Source of the DNA: Ypsolopha sequella
Taxonomy: Eukaryota > Arthropoda > Insecta > Lepidoptera > Ypsolophidae
Assembly: GCA_934047225.1 (NCBI GenBank)
Contig: OW203998.1
Coordinates: forward strand, 20,165,280 to 20,229,279
DNA: 64,000 bases
Direction: 5' to 3'
This document shows, piece by piece, positions 1 through 15,300 of this stretch. A model generated the notes under the pieces. That model saw only the letters and a list, made by a program, of their open reading frames with translations, had not been told where the DNA came from and searched no databases. Position numbers and translations under genes: made by a program. Positions within the stretch are counted from its first letter, which is position 1; the number at the start of each line of letters is the position of its first letter.

Positions 1-129
1 TGGTAGAAGCATGTATTCCTATGTTCGCATACCATAGATATTATTTATAGGTAAGTAGTTCGTTAGTAAGTAGGAAAGTACGTTAGGTTATCCTCATTGT
101 GAGATATATTTTCACAAACAATAGCCATT

Positions 130-135
130 TTTATT
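130..135 (-). terminator. Poly(A) signal of protease A
   Basis: AATAAA on the minus strand, about 140 nt beyond the TAG stop of protease A, the only canonical signal close downstream. Confidence 0.55.
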
Positions 136-275
136 TTCACAATAGATATTTATGATTTTACAGTAGTCAAATAATCCTTTTTCGTCGTCATTGTTTTTGA
201 TATGGACGACTTTTAATATTTTTAGTTGTAATCTGTAGATACTATCAACATAGCTTTTATAAGTACGGCCATAAC

Positions 276-380
276 CTATAAAAGTCGTGTCTGTATCCAC
301 GAGAGATAGGAAGTCACTCGAGTGTACACAGATGGCGCCCCAGCTTGGCAACTATGAGCCCCAAATGATGTGACTCCAAT
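276..380 (-). CDS. Protease A exon 5 (C-terminus)
   Basis: 105 nt including the TAG stop, encoding [12 protein letters not shown] to SWIQTRLL. The acceptor TTTTTTCCAG lies just upstream. It contains Cys220 and the S1-pocket residues Gly216 and Ser226. It is the same length as exon 5 of protease B and lies 5.5 kb from exon 4. Confidence 0.9.
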   Translation of the reverse strand: MGVTSFGAHSCQAGAPSVYTRVTSYLSWIQTRLL

Positions 381-3300
381 CTGGAAAAAAAATCAAGTAC
401 TATGTATTCGTGACGTGAAAAGTATACGATTTATGGGACTCAGCCAGCTCAAGCAGCTCGAAGACTGTAACTCACTAAAATAAGTGTTAAAAGGCAGGCC
501 ATTGCTTGCGTCTGTAACATATTACATTCATACACTCATGCCTAGCTAAGATGATCAGTTGATCAAAGAACGGGTGTCACGGAAGAAATAAGCAGGATAG
601 GATAAACCTGCGAAGTAGCGGTTACGTCTAAAAAAAAGTTCTACATAGTCACAGTAGAGAAAAGTAACAGTATTATGTCTTCATATAATAAAACGGCCAA
701 GACGCACGCTTCCAAATCGCGGCATAGCTCGGTAGTAGGGGTGCGCAGAGTGTGAGACGCCACCCGACCCCTGCGCATTTATGTGGGCAGCTTCAGGCTT
801 CTGGCGGCGCTTCTTTCTGTACTTCCAGGTGGTTTTTGCGACGGGCTTTGCCATGCCACGACACCCGTCGGCGCCTTCGACCGCATCGGATGTATAGCGC
901 ACTCGCTCGCTCAAAGCGCTCGACACTAGGTTCGTCCTGTGCGCTCGATCACTGTTTCAACTGCCCGTCTCCCCGCACACCGCCGTCCCGAGAGCACAAG
1001 TCACTCGAAGCCGGACAAGACGCTCGAGCGGTGACCCCTGGCCGGCTCTATACATTTTGTTCTTCATACATTTTGTTCTCTCCACCAGTGCCGTCGTAAG
1101 AAGAACCGTTTGGCGCGCCTCTCGAAGCCTGAAGCTGTGGCCGACCGGTAATGCTTGCGTCTCCCGAGCGTTATTTCAAGAACACAGTGCCCAGACGTAA
1201 TACTGTTACTTTTCCTTACTGTGACGCAGTCAAGGTTAGTACTTCGGATCCATGACAGCAAATTTTATTTATTTAACATCTATCTAAGGCCCTTTTTGCA
1301 ACAAATTCTTAGGGTTTCGTAGCCCATGCCCAGGGAACAAAGGAAATAGATCGTCATGTATGTAAGGCACACTTTAAAATATTAGAATCTAATTCTAAAA
1401 AAGATTAGTAATGGTAGAAAAAAGGTAAAAGTTTTTTTTTTGTACTTGCTAAATATGTGGATTTATTGCATTTATTTATTCTGAACCTTTTTTGCTCACA
1501 TCTTATCGAGGCTCGGTGAAAAGGGTGTGTAAAATCAAGTTGAGGTTCCGTGAAACATTTTGTAATTTGACATCTCTTTGGCGAGGGAGAGTTTTTCAGA
1601 GTTGCTAAAATGGCTTTCCTCTCTCCCCTTCATCCCTAAACGGAGTGATTTAAAAACTAAAAAAATTATGGAATGGCATTGATTTGGAAAAATTGAGACT
1701 AATTAAAAATGGGAATTTATAAGCCGAGTCACAGCATTTTTTTTTGACCTCGGAACCCAACCTCTGATTTTACATGTAAGCAACGGGAAAATGAAAAGCT
1801 AATAGACTTTTCCATCTTTTTTTCATAGTTAACTGAATATTTCAAAGAAAACGTCAACTATCACCAATTTAATTATTAAGACAGCCACGAATTTAACAAC
1901 TCACCAACATTTTACTTTTTACAGCTTCATATGTTCGTAGAACATTTCTTAATTGTGAGATTTTTTAAATGAAAAACGTTAAAAGTATGTTTTTTACAGC
2001 TCTTTATAGGGCCGTAAACATTGGCATTTATTAATTTTACCCATAAAAAATTGTCTAGACAAACGGACAGACAGATAAACAGAGGGACAACAAATTTATC
2101 CTAAAAGAATTTCGTTTTTTCATGTTGCGTAACGGGACCTGAACATGTACCGACATGATTACCTACGATCTAATAATTTTGCCATGCACTGTAAATATTT
2201 CAAAATAAATTTCTATATTTTAAACACTTGGCGATTTATCGGATATTTATTCCAAGTGTATATAATTTGTAAAAACTTCACTTATTGGAGCCAATACTGG
2301 AGGGCAATTTCACGAAAAGGTCACCTTTGATACAGATCTCAGTAAGTATAAATTAATTTGGGTTTCAGTAACGATCAAAAATTTTTTTTTTTATATATTT
2401 TATATTTTCCCGCATAAAAGTATGAATTAATTATAAATTCATTTAGTTTTGTTGTTATGACTGTGGCACGATATAGCAAAATCACTCATACACACGTTTT
2501 TAACGGCAGGAATATAATGTTCCTCGAAATTACTTTATACATTTTATTTCAATGTCTTTGGGAGTAGTTTTGGGAGATATTTATAGCTTGCAAAAAAAGA
2601 CACAGGTTCCACGTCTTACGAGCGCTAACGCGAGGCGACACTTATCTATGGCGACGCGTAGACTGACAATAACTCGTTGACGCGCGGCTGCATCAGTGGA
2701 TTTACATATTTATGATAGATCTCATTCATACTAATTTTATTTAAAAAAAAAAAAACGCAAAAGCGATACCTGAGATAAAACCGATAAGAAGTGTAAAACA
2801 GAGGGTTAAAAAAATATTGACTGTACAAATATGAATCGATGAAATCTGACATATTATTTCTGTTTGCGTCTTAGTTCCCCTTAAGGCTCCAGTCCCCTAA
2901 AAATCATTATTCTTGCAGAATTATCAGAAAAGAAAGATTTAATTGTAGTTAGTAAGAAAGCAATAAATAAAATACATTTTACGTTAATTTATAGTGTGGA
3001 ATTTGAAGATTTCAAAACACATTTTTTCATTTACTTTAATGCTACTTTTAATAGGTTTTTTAGGCTTTAAACATACCTTTATTTATGTTCTACGCGTTGA
3101 GAGTCTCATTCATGCACACGTCACGTAAAAATTATGACAAAAACAAGAAATTTATTCAGGTAACATTTATTCCCATATCTTCAACAATAATCTTACCTGG
3201 TTACTTTTTTGGATAAAACTTTAGTTTTCTTATTTCGAGTGCTTTAAGTAGTTGTGATTTTATGAATTCAACCACCGATAAAATATATTTTTTCTACTAG

Positions 3301-6300
3301 AAAACTATCGTTTAGCGTAGTCAAATTTAAAACACGTAGAATAGAACTATTAATAAGTGAAATAACAAAAAACGGTATTTAAAAAATTATTTTAAGAACA
3401 TTTATCAAATCGAAACTTATCGAGAGTTTTAAACACAAAACGCGTCGATATTTCCCTCAGTTTCGCTGGGACATCGCAGCGTTCAGACGTGTGTTGTGTA
3501 GCTCGACGTCATTTTACCTCCCGCTCGCACGGTTGCTCCCTTTCCCTCGCGTAGATTCTTATGGAGAGGCGAACTGTATCACGAAAGTTGCTCTACTTGA
3601 ATATTGCACTTATCATTTAATAAGTAAACAACTACGGATAAAATATTTTTTGAATATTTTAAGAAATCCCTGTTTCGATAAAATAAAGTCTAATCTACGT
3701 CCGTCCGTATTTCACAGCATCATAACTTTAGCACCGTAAAGATAAAGACATGAAATTTGGCACAAAAATAGCATTAATTTGCCTACATATTACATTGTAA
3801 AAAAAATATGAAAAATTTGAAATTGTTTAAAATATTTTCAAAACAAAAGTGAGAAAATAAATAATATCCTAAACATACAATATGGGTATCAAACTGTAGA
3901 CACTAAGAAGGTGATTGTGAAAATATATACTTTTACTATATTTACTGGCACTGGTTTTGTGAAATCTTAAAAAAAAACACAATAATGTGTATGTCCGAAA
4001 CTGGTAGACCGAAAAATATGAAAAAAATGTCCATTATAGATCATAACTGACCAATAACCGGGAAAACTATAGTGATTTAAAAATATGAAAAAAAGTAAAA
4101 AAAATTAAAATTAAAATGTATAAAAATACAATATGGGTATCACATTGTAGGTATTAAAAAGCTTATTGTAATAATATATAGTTTGGCTATATTTAATTGC
4201 ATCTATTTCGATAAATACTTGAAAATCTATAAAAAAATATACATCCCTCTTATCTCTAAAACTGGTGGACCGAAAAATATGAAAAAAATCATGGTAGGTA
4301 ATACGCGTTTACGTAAGAATTACAGAAAAAATAAAGTGGTTGAGAAATTCACAAAAAAAAATGATAAAACTAAATTTATCATCCACAATACGGAACCCTA
4401 GGTTCTGACTAGAGACTAGATCTTTGCGGTAGGCCGTTTTTTTGGGCGGTTTTAATTTAGTTTTCAGAGCTTTTATTACTACCCTTAATTTTTATCATAA
4501 GTATCCGGTTATCCGGATAATACATTATCCGTTATCCGGATAGTACAAATCTGCGAATAATTGCATGCCCTAATTCGCTTAGATTAAGTTATGTTAATGT
4601 GTGTTAATTCGAAAACCCGTAAAGCCGTATTTTAGAAGTTGTGGTCTAAAAAACCCACGGGGATGGCGTGACACAAATTTTATACCAGCACCGCTGTCGC
4701 CACTTTTTGGAATAACTAAAGCCGAAGCTACATCCTTTTTATTACTTTACTTACTTTTATTTAAAATATCTTAAAAAGCTATCGAAGTCACTAAAACCGA
4801 CAGTCGAGATAACAACGTGCTAGACAATAATGCATCAAAACAAAAGAACGTACGCAGCTGCGGTTCTTATCATTAAAACATCACATTTCTAAAACTACAT
4901 TTTTTACCTCTTTTATTGCACCTTAGTCATAATCATGGACACACAAACTGACAGACACTTAATTACCGTAAGAGTTTCTATTTTTGATATTATATTACTT
5001 TAAGAACTGATTGTAATATGTGTGTAAGTATTAAGAATACATAATTTTAAATTTTTTCATTGTTACGATTTGATTATTAATTTTCTACATTTCCAAATTT
5101 TATAAAGGTATTTTTTATGTCAGGCATTAGTTAAATGAAAATCTTGATGAATAAAGAAATTTTCGGGCACAACTACACGCTTTTTAGGGCATGCAGGTTT
5201 CCTTAGAGTGATAGGCTCATCACGTTGAGACGTAATAATCGTCAGAGAAACGCGAGTGTACTTATACTCGTAGGTACACGTATGGGTTGACTTATGACTT
5301 GCATCTCACAGTTCACACTCGGAACACCTCTTGACACCCCTTCGGTAAAAATCTGCAAATAATTGCATGACCTAAATGTATTGTGTCTAAATACTAATCA
5401 CTGTTACTGCTACCAATAAGCCATCTATTCCAGGTAGATTTACTTTTGTTTATTTTGCTTTTGCAAATTCATTTTGTTTGTTCCGATAAACAAACCAAAC
5501 TTTGTAAATTACCGTTACTTGAATAATTAAAAATCTTCGCATGTCAAATTTTAAGTAATCATACACGAAGTAGAGCAACATTCAGGTGCGGTCTCTAACA
5601 TCATAATGCAGCGGGGGGAGCGCCACTTCTAAAGACTCAGGTAAGATGAAAGCGAAATGTTGCAAAGAGAGTCTGGGGCCTTAATTGTTTTTGGGCCGCT
5701 GTTCTGAACGTGCTCAACTTGCTTCGAGACATTTTTTTTACAACTCCGCGGATACCTCTATAACAAGGTGTGGTATCGGTAGTTAGATGTGGCGATTTAT
5801 AAGGGTTAGATTAATTTATAAACAACCTAACAAAAACCTACCGCGAAATAAATAAATATTATAAAATATATAAATTTTATTGCGACATATTTATGGCACA
5901 AACACTAGCTTTTCCATAACTTACCAGAACTGTCTGGTTGCTAATCTCAACAGCGAGGGGCCCCCCGGAGTCACCCGTGCAGGTACCAATGTTCCCAACA
6001 CCACTGGTGCACACGTTGTTAGCTGTCACTGCCGAGCCATAGCTTTCTTGGCAAATGGCGTTTTTGATCACGGTGAGCCAGATGTGCTTTAAACTCGCCG
6101 CAGAAGTGATGCCCGCAGCTTAAATTAAAGTGGAATACATTTTAATTTAATTTTTATTGCCATTAATCACAGGATATCACATGAGGTCTTAAAAACCGGC
6201 CAAGTGCTAGTCGGACTCGCGCACGAAGGGTTCCGTATCATTATCTTTAAAAACGGCAAAAAATACATGTCTGTTGTATGGGAGCCCCTTAAATATTTAT

Positions 6301-9300
6301 TTTATTCTGTTTTTTAGTATTTGTTGTTATGGTAGCAACAGAAATACATCATCTGTGAAAATTTCAACTGTCTAACTATCACGGTTCATGAGGTACAGCC
6401 TGGTGACAGACGAACAGACAGACGGACAGCGGAGTCTTAGTAATAGGGTCCCGTTGGTTACCGTTTGGTTACGGAACCCTAAAAACTGTGTTAATTTACT
6501 TATAAATTGTGCCCATGTGACTTTACCAGTAGGTGTAGCAAAGAAAAACTTATAATCCATCCATCCATCAGCCCGTATTCGTCCACTGCTGGACATAGGC
6601 CTCCCTAATATTACGCCACTCTTGGCGTTCCTCAGTCATCCTCATCCAGCCGCCACCCGCAACGTCCTTCAAATGGTCAGTCCAGCGGGCAAAGAAAGCA
6701 AAGAAAAACTTATAAAGGTAAAAATAATTAGATCCTCGCTTATTAACTAATATTTACAACAATTATACAATATTGAATTACAAATTAGAAAAAATATACA
6801 TACTTAATTACTTTTAATTTAATACAGTTAAATATAATTTTACATTTAAAAAGATACAATTCCAGATTTAAAATGTCAAAATGTTTTAACTTTTATTTCA
6901 ATACCGGCCATCCTAGAACCAAACGGTATTACACGTGACGATGGCAAGAGGCCTGACGGGATGACACTAATCCCCTGGCAGAACGGTCGCTCGCTCGTGT
7001 GGGACGCGACATGCGTCGACACCCTTGCCGCGTCTCACGTGCGATCGACCGCCGTCTCAGCTGGCGCGGCGGCGGCAGCAGCAGAGGGCAACAAGCGGCG
7101 CAAATACGCGGCTCTAGGAGAGGGCTGCATGTTTGTGCCGTTTGGCGTAGAGACGTTCGGGCCGTGGGGGCCAGACGCGCGACGGCTCTCTAAGGATATA
7201 GCGTCGCGCCTGGTCGAGACTTCGTGTGACCCAAGGGCTGGGGCCTACTTCAGACAAAGAATAAGCCTCGCTATTCAGCGTGGTAATGCCGCCAGCGTCT
7301 TGGGTACCCTGCCCCGTGGCAGCGATGACCTAGACAAAATTTTTTATTTAATTTAGTGGTTTATTTCGCTACTAAGATATATATGTTAATAATGTAGGTG
7401 CCGTCTCCTTATATTTTTGTTTTAGATAGGTTTAGCTTATAGAATTTTTTCTTTTGTAGATTATTTAGTTTAAACTTAACTTATTTTCAAATTTGATGAT
7501 AAACATGACTATACCTGCATAAATTAACATTATGAGGTCTTAAGCAATGGGCTTACAATTACAATTGTAAAATTCTTTGAAGCTATAAGGACACATTTCA
7601 ACCAAATATCGCTTTAGTTTTGTTTGGAATTTTCTATTAGTGAGTGACTTCATTTCATCGGGTAAGCTGTTGTACACTTTTATAGCCATGAATTTAGTTG
7701 ACAGTTGATATGCAGCGATTCTGGATGATGGAATTTCCAAGTTGTCTGTTGCTTACACCCTTTCTAGGCGGAAACAATTCAACATAACGTGTGACCAAAT
7801 TACACAGGTCGATAACGATAACGATATTGAATACATGACAGCTCATTTTTTTTCGCTGATTGATTTCTATGAAAGAAGTATATCATATCAAGAAGAATGA
7901 CAAGAAATATGATGCGCAAGTGAAAGGTCACGCTGCCTATGACGACGTATGCGGCGTATGCCAAAGTTGGAAAGGGCCAAGTTAAAATCACCCGGATCAA
8001 AATCAATCAATCCATCAATGTATGACTATAATAGTTAGATATACGGACGTGGAAGACATCAAAGATATAACTATGATACGCGAGTACTTACATACGTACA
8101 TATCCTCTACGAGTATTTAGCCTTCTAAAAAGTTGTTCTCTAAAGTTCTCTATGTACTTTTTTTGTAAATTTCGCCGCAACAACTCTTGGATTTTATCTA
8201 TGAGATCGAACATGGTTGTTTTTAAAAATGGTTCTCACTTAGTCATATTAACAAGGGTTCTTCTATGTGACTTCAGAACCCAGAATGTAAAGGAACAAAT
8301 TGTGCTTTTAAGAGCGGTTTCGCAGCTGGATTGTGAAAACCCGCCTTTTTCTAAATAATCTAAACAGAACACTTAAATTCAAAATTCACTCAATAGTTAT
8401 TCAATAAAACCTTATTGCCTGTGTATTGTGGATACTGCATTCGCAAAGTTTCCATTTTTTAAATTCCAATTTACAGAGACCAATGGAAACTTTGCGATTG
8501 GAACATACACAATACCAAGGTAATAAGGTTTTGTTGGACAACTTTTGAGTGAATTTTGAATTCAAGTGTTCTGTTTCAATTAATCAGAAAGAGGCGTGTT
8601 TTTCACAATCCGGCTGTGAAACCGCTCTTAAGGTAAGTCAAGACATCAAGGTTCTATTTGTTCTGAAATACCAACAAAATAGCATATTTTACATGAAAAA
8701 GCGGAAGGATATACTATGACATACATTTAAAACTTACCAAATATTAAACGGATTCAATAAAGTACATCAATAATTCATTCCAAAAACCAGACATTGAGTC
8801 ACATGAAATGTTGCTGATCTGACGCGACGATATGTCACGGGTAATGTTAGATGAATGGGTAAAACTCGGTTTACCCGGATAAAGTTAGAAGTACCCAAGC
8901 CGAACATTTGAAGTTTACCCGGATAAAACCTAGGTCTACCCAACGCTGGTTGGATAATGTTAGATTAATATGGAAATTTAAAAAAATCAAATGATGCCAA
9001 AATTGGTGTGACGGCGAACAAAGCGAGGAGGAGTGTTAGTACATACATATACAAGGTGCTTGGTAATTCGACATATTCCTTGAAAGGGGTTATACTAGAG
9101 ATCATTTCCATCGAATTAAGTCCTATCAACTAGGTGTCGAAAATGAATGGTCTACGAGTTACAAAGGTTTTTATATTATTTTTCAAACTTTCAGACTAAT
9201 AACCAAAAATAAATAATTAAGAAATAACTATTCCTCTCTCAGCACTTATTTATTACATTTCTGATCAATGATAGATGAGTGATTTTTTTTTAAGTAAAAA

Positions 9301-12300
9301 AATGTTTTACTTGAAAAAAATATATAATTTTCGACCCCTAGTTGATAGGCATTATTTGTTGGAAATTATCCCTAGTTTAAAGGAAACGGTCGAATTACCA
9401 AGCATCCTGTATATTTTACGTAAGTAAGTACTCGAATATCATGTATGATTTGTCTACCAATCAAGTAATCAATACAATTTAACATAACGTGTGAACAAAT
9501 TATTATACACAGGTCGATAACGATATTGAATACATGACAGCTCAGTCTTTTTCGCGCTGATTGATTTTCATGAAAGAAGTATATCATATCAAGAAGAATG
9601 ACAAGAAATATGATGCGCAAGTGAAAGGTCACGCTGCCTATGACGACGTATGCGGCGTATGCCAAAGTTGGAAAGGGCCAAGTTAAAATCACCCGGATCA
9701 AAATTAATCAATCAATCAATGTATGACTATAATAGTTAGATATACGGACGTGGAAGACATCAAAGATATAACTATGTTACGCGAGCACTTACATACGTAC
9801 ATACCCTCTACGAGTATTTAGCCTTCTAAAAAGTTGTTCTCTAAAGTTCTCTATGTACTTTTTTTGTAAATTTTGCCGCAACAACTCTTGTATTTTATCT
9901 ATGAGATCGAACCTGGTTGTTTTTAAAAATGGTTCTCACTTAGTCATATTAACAAGGGTTCTTCTATGTGACTTCAGAACCCAGAATGTAAAGGAACAAA
10001 TTGTGCTTTTAAGAGCGGATTCGCAGCTGGATTGTGAAAACCCGCCTTTTTCTAATTAACCTAAACAGAACACTTAAATTCAAAATTCACTCAATAGTTA
10101 TTCAATAAAACCTTATTGCCTGTGTATTGTGGATACTGCATTCGCAAAGTTTCCATTTTTTAAATTCCAATTTACAGAGACCAATGGAAACTTAGCGATT
10201 GGAACATACACAATACCAAGGTAATAAGGTTTTGTTGGATAACTTTTGAGTGAATTTTGAATGTAAGTGTTCTGTTTCGTCGTTCTGTTGTTGTTCTGTT
10301 AAGGCGTGTTTTTCACAATCCGGCTGTGAAACCGCTCTTAAGGTAAGTCAAGACATCAAGGTTCTATTTGTTCTGAAATACCAACAAAATAGGAAAAAAC
10401 GGAAGTATATACTATGACATACATTTAGAACTTACCAAAAATTAAACGGATTCAATAAAGTACATCAATAATCAGCAATAAAATTTCAAACTTTCAATTG
10501 TTCATTCCAAAAACCAGACTTTGATGATCTGACGCGACGATATGTCACGGGTAATGTTAGATGAATGGGTAAAACCCGGTTTACCCGGATAAAGTTAGAA
10601 GTACCCAAGCCGAAAATTTGAAGTTTACCCGGATAAAACCTAGATTTACCCAACGCTGGTTGAATAATGTTAGATTAATATGGAAATTTAAAGATTAAAT
10701 GTGTCCAAAATAGGTGCGACGAATAGAAAAGCGAGGAGGAGCGTGATAGGTTGCTATGATAAATAAGTTGAGGAGCCTAGCGAAGTTGAGCGGAGCGCAG
10801 CGACCCCTCTATACTTAACATTACCCAACCAGCTTTGGGTAGACTTAGGTATACCCGAGTAAACTTAGTTTTACCAATTTTTCTAGCATTACCCACCCAT
10901 CCATCCATCCGTCAGCCTAGTTCGTCCACTGCTGGACATAAAGGACATAAGCCTTTCCAGGACTTTGCCACTCCTAGAAGTCATCCTAGAAGAATTGCCC
11001 ATACTCACACACGCTGGGCAGGCGGGTTGGTGAGCGCGGTACCAGAACCCTCGCACCAGTGACGCCGCTGCCCGTCACCAGTCTGTTCCATATAAGGCCC
11101 GGCTATTAGGGATAGATATACCGCCATCCTGTGAGCTGTCCTCTTACTCTCCCCCGAGTTAGCATTACCCGTAACATGTTAATACAGTATAAGTACATAT
11201 ATGTACATATATATTATGCGTAAGTTAGTACTCGAATATCATGTATGATAGATAAATGAATTAAGTAATATTTGTCTACAATTAAAGGTAGAAGTTATCA
11301 ATACATTTTGAGTAATGGATGGCTAGAAATTGATAGGAAAATGAATAGTACTGACCGTCACTAGTTTTTCCATAGCCGGAGGCTGCAGCTTGAAATCCAT
11401 CAAAGGTCTGGCCGGCGTGGGTTGTAGGAAGAGCAATATTGTGGATGTTAGCTGTGAGAGAAATATGAAATCACCCAATAGTATGACAGATATTAAATAG
11501 TAGTTTATGCTACAAGGACGAAAAGGAATCGAGTGTTTTAAACGTAACCGAGTAATTTATTGCTCTTACGCCCGTGTATCATACTACGTTTTTCAATGCA
11601 TAGTGTGAGGAAATAAACCAAATATAATCTTGTGAACTTTAAATTATGATTGGCTCAAAAGGACTGTATCCAGAGTCATTAAACAGTGGAAAGAAAGTAT
11701 AACATTTATGGTACACAGGGAAAGCTGCAGGTTAGCCAACCATTGTAAATAAATTTAAAAAAATAATAAAAACAAAGCCCTAGGGCAAAATAATCGACTT
11801 TCTGTTCGGTTTTGACTCAGGATATTCTGAGGGTTTTGATGCATAAAAAGTGGGCCTTTACGAGCACTTGCATTGAAAAAAGTATTATGGATATCGAGCA
11901 CCTAGCTATGGTTCTCTAGGGAAATCGTAGTGTCTTTGTAGTTTGGATTCCTGTGGGTATTCGTCCCCTGGGCGGCTATACGGACAAATGATATTGTTTG
12001 TGATTTGTATTAATTGAAACTTTTAGGTCTATTTGTGTTAAGTTTTATATGTAATTGTCTTGTGACCCTTTATGTTTCACAAAATAAAGAAAATAAATAT
12101 AAATAAAAGTGCGAAAACATTTGCTACGGCAGATTTCGGATGATTTTACAAGTAATTTTATACGGAAATGATTGATTTTTCTGCTTTCGCAATTTTTGCG
12201 CACGCGCCAAAATCACCGCCCAGGTGTTTTTTTTTTTTTGCTAAACGTCATATAATATTTTGAATGGATGTTTTATTTTTTTTGCTTTAACCGCCTGAGG

Positions 12301-15300
12301 AGTATCAAATGATAAGGCTTTATAAGCGGTTTCTAAAATAAAATAATTACAGTCTAATTTCCAAGTTATCAAAAAAAGATAGAATATTTATAAAGGCGTC
12401 GTTAGAGCTCCTCTTTTTTATCTACCTTTTATCGACCTTTTATCTATTCCCAAGGTAATAAGGTAATTCGCTAAGATTAAATTATGTTAAGGTGTGTTAA
12501 TTCGAAAACCATTTCGAGATTTAGGTTTAATAAGCCGTATTTTAGAACTCGTGGTCCAAAAACCCTCATGATGATGAATAATTTTACGAAAAAGATACAA
12601 CATCCTATGAGCTCAAGGTGTCATGACGAAGATCGGTACAATATCATGACGAGTGTCCTTTCTTATTTTTCATGAAATGGTTTTTGATGGTCGTAGATAT
12701 AGTATTGTGTGCATAATTAGACATTGGGAAACTCGTGCAAGTCTATTACGAAACTCTAGTGTTCCAATGTCTTACACTATCAGTTGCCAAAAATACAATT
12801 TCTTATCCATAAGAGGCCTGCGGAGCAATCCTAGTTCGTACAAATAAAATACCAAAACCATTTGTCAATCATAGATATTCTAAAGGTAGTATGTATTTAT
12901 TCCGATTGCATTACAGAATATCTAGGTTCCTAAATATATATTTTGAAAGAATACTGATTTAAAGACGGCATAATAAGCAATTTAAAATTTCCATATTTTT
13001 CTCATACTTCATGTTTAAATCAGTGTTCTTAATTTAAACATGAAGTATGGGAACCTAGATATTTTGCAACGCAATCGGAATAAATACACAGTACAATATG
13101 TATGATTTACAAATGGATTTGGTATTTTGTTTGTATGAACTAGGATTGCTTAGCCGACCTCTTAAATTTTACAGGGCGATAAACAAACTACCTACAGAAA
13201 TAAAAAAAAAACAGATACCAAAGTAAGAATATAAATCTTAAAATGTTAAGAGGTTAGTTATGAGAATTTGACATAAGAAGTCATTGGATCTTGTTTCTGA
13301 ATAATAACTGAGTTTCCAGTATGAATTCGCCGACATAAATTTATTTATTTTTATTGGTCTACCGACAGAAATGACACTTACAAAAGATAATATCTAAAGA
13401 CAAACACAAAAATGTACGAGTGTATTCCCAATTATAGGCAAACATAGAATGCATGTGGGACACTTAATAGCGCTCTAAGCGACTTGTTAAAAAACAAAAG
13501 ACTAATATTCTAAATAATTTTAAATTAACTAAAAATCAAAGTAATCCCATATAACTCACTACTGTAGCTGACCCAAGCAATGGTAATCATAGCGATGTCG
13601 TTAAGATAAGTTGCTGGATTCCAATTGGTGTGCATCACAACGTTGCTGGAGTCAATACGAGTGCCGCCGGTGAAGAGGAAGATGGAGCCGAGGACAACAG
13701 TCAACTGCTGAGCTTGGTTGGAACCATCGAACCAGCAATGAGCAGCAGTCACTACCTTAGTATTACTCAGGAGCGATGACCCGCAGACAGAAGTCGCGCC
13801 AGAGGTCAAATTTATCACTAGACCAGCCTGAAATAATAGGTCATTAACTATGAAATTGCAGAAATTTTCTTACAGATTCAAGAGTTCATATTTCGTGTAA
13901 TTCAATAGCTATTTCCTTTGTTTGTTGAAGAGGCTATGCGAATTTTATTTTTGTCCCTGTCACTCCAAGCAAAAAATCGCGCAGTGTGAGAAGGGCGGAT
14001 TCAGGGCAAAAGGGAAAAAAGTTGGTTTTATATTTTTATTAAAAAAACTAAAATAGCCAGCAAAATTTCGAATATCAAATCTCTAGATATTGTTGAAACA
14101 CACCTAATAAAATATGTTTGAGTTCTGTTTATGGTTCCTATTCGCCAAACGAGGAGAAAAAGTGTGTTTTTACCTCATTTCAACAATTATTTCTATCGAG
14201 GAAAATTTATCCAAACATGTTTTCCAATTTCAAAACCCTAGATTATATAGTCAAAATTCATATACTAGAAATTTATTAAAATTTTCTGTGTATTTCATGA
14301 AATACACAGAAAAGAAACACCCGTATTTTTTTCGCATATCGCCTTAAAAGTTGCTCCCCAGGTTTTTATTTACGTATTAAATTTTATTTTTATTTTCAGT
14401 TTGATTACAAAAATTTAATCTTCAAGGACAGTTCGTCCTAAATGTCTTCCATTTCCATGATAAGATTCGTAATACTTAAATTAGTCATGGGGGATCAAAA
14501 GTAGCTCGAAATGGTTCGTGTAGTACACACGGCTAGTGCGCCAGCTTTTTTTTTTCAAACTCGGCCCTAGACACACTACCGCGCGTATAAAACTCTAGAC
14601 CTATCAGCAAAAGGCTATAGTTATATAAATTCGCCTGGATTCATGTTGGGGGCTCGGTTGGTGATCATTGAACCTTGTTCCTGGTCCCTGGCCAGGTCTC
14701 CGGTGTGGGTTCGGGCGGTTGATTGGATTTCACCTTGTATAATTATAGATTTTCCCTATCATTTTAATCGAACATATATTGCTACATAAATTAAATAAAC
14801 CTTTAATTTAGGTCATGTACTTTTATTATTTTATTACATATATTTTTATAAGATTTAATTTGACTTGTAAAAAGTGTATTATGTATACCTATTTTACGGT
14901 TACGTCACTCTTATCAGGTCGTCAAAAAAGGAAAAAAAAATACAAACAAAGTTTTTTCTTTTTTCGTGCTATCGTCGTGCTGGCCAATGCGATTGTTCTA
15001 AAAATGAGGCTGGCAATAAGTATAAATGCATTTGTGGGCTGGTCGTCTAGAAATCTTTCTTGAATAGAAAGGTTCGAACTTTAAAAACCTTTTCCACGCT
15101 AGCGGATAAAAGCACATTTGCACGCAGATTTCGAATGATAAATGAATCTTTTGGAGCTTGTGAGATGAAAATTTATATTTCTTACTTGGTAGGGAATAGT
15201 ACCGATTACAGCATCTGCTCCACCAATTATCCTTGAAGCTATACCGCCAGATACTTCGTAAGCTTTGATGCGAGCTGCTTCTTTAATACCAAATCTTTCA

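Larger units (their letters stand above)
381..5924 (-). other. Intron 4 of protease A
   Basis: 5.5-kb intron without a convincing gene. It contains a GC-rich patch (680-1110), an interspersed repeat also found in protease B intron 2 (1975-2870), an internal direct duplication (3865-4400), short iterated ATCCGG motifs (4501-4545) and SINE-tail-like sequence (5160-5345). The rest is AT-rich and unassigned. Confidence 0.75.

Noticed and set aside
752..1099. ORF of 115 codons in a GC-rich patch
   Set aside because: No recognisable domain, and GC-rich DNA has few stops; treated as a possible retroelement remnant only.
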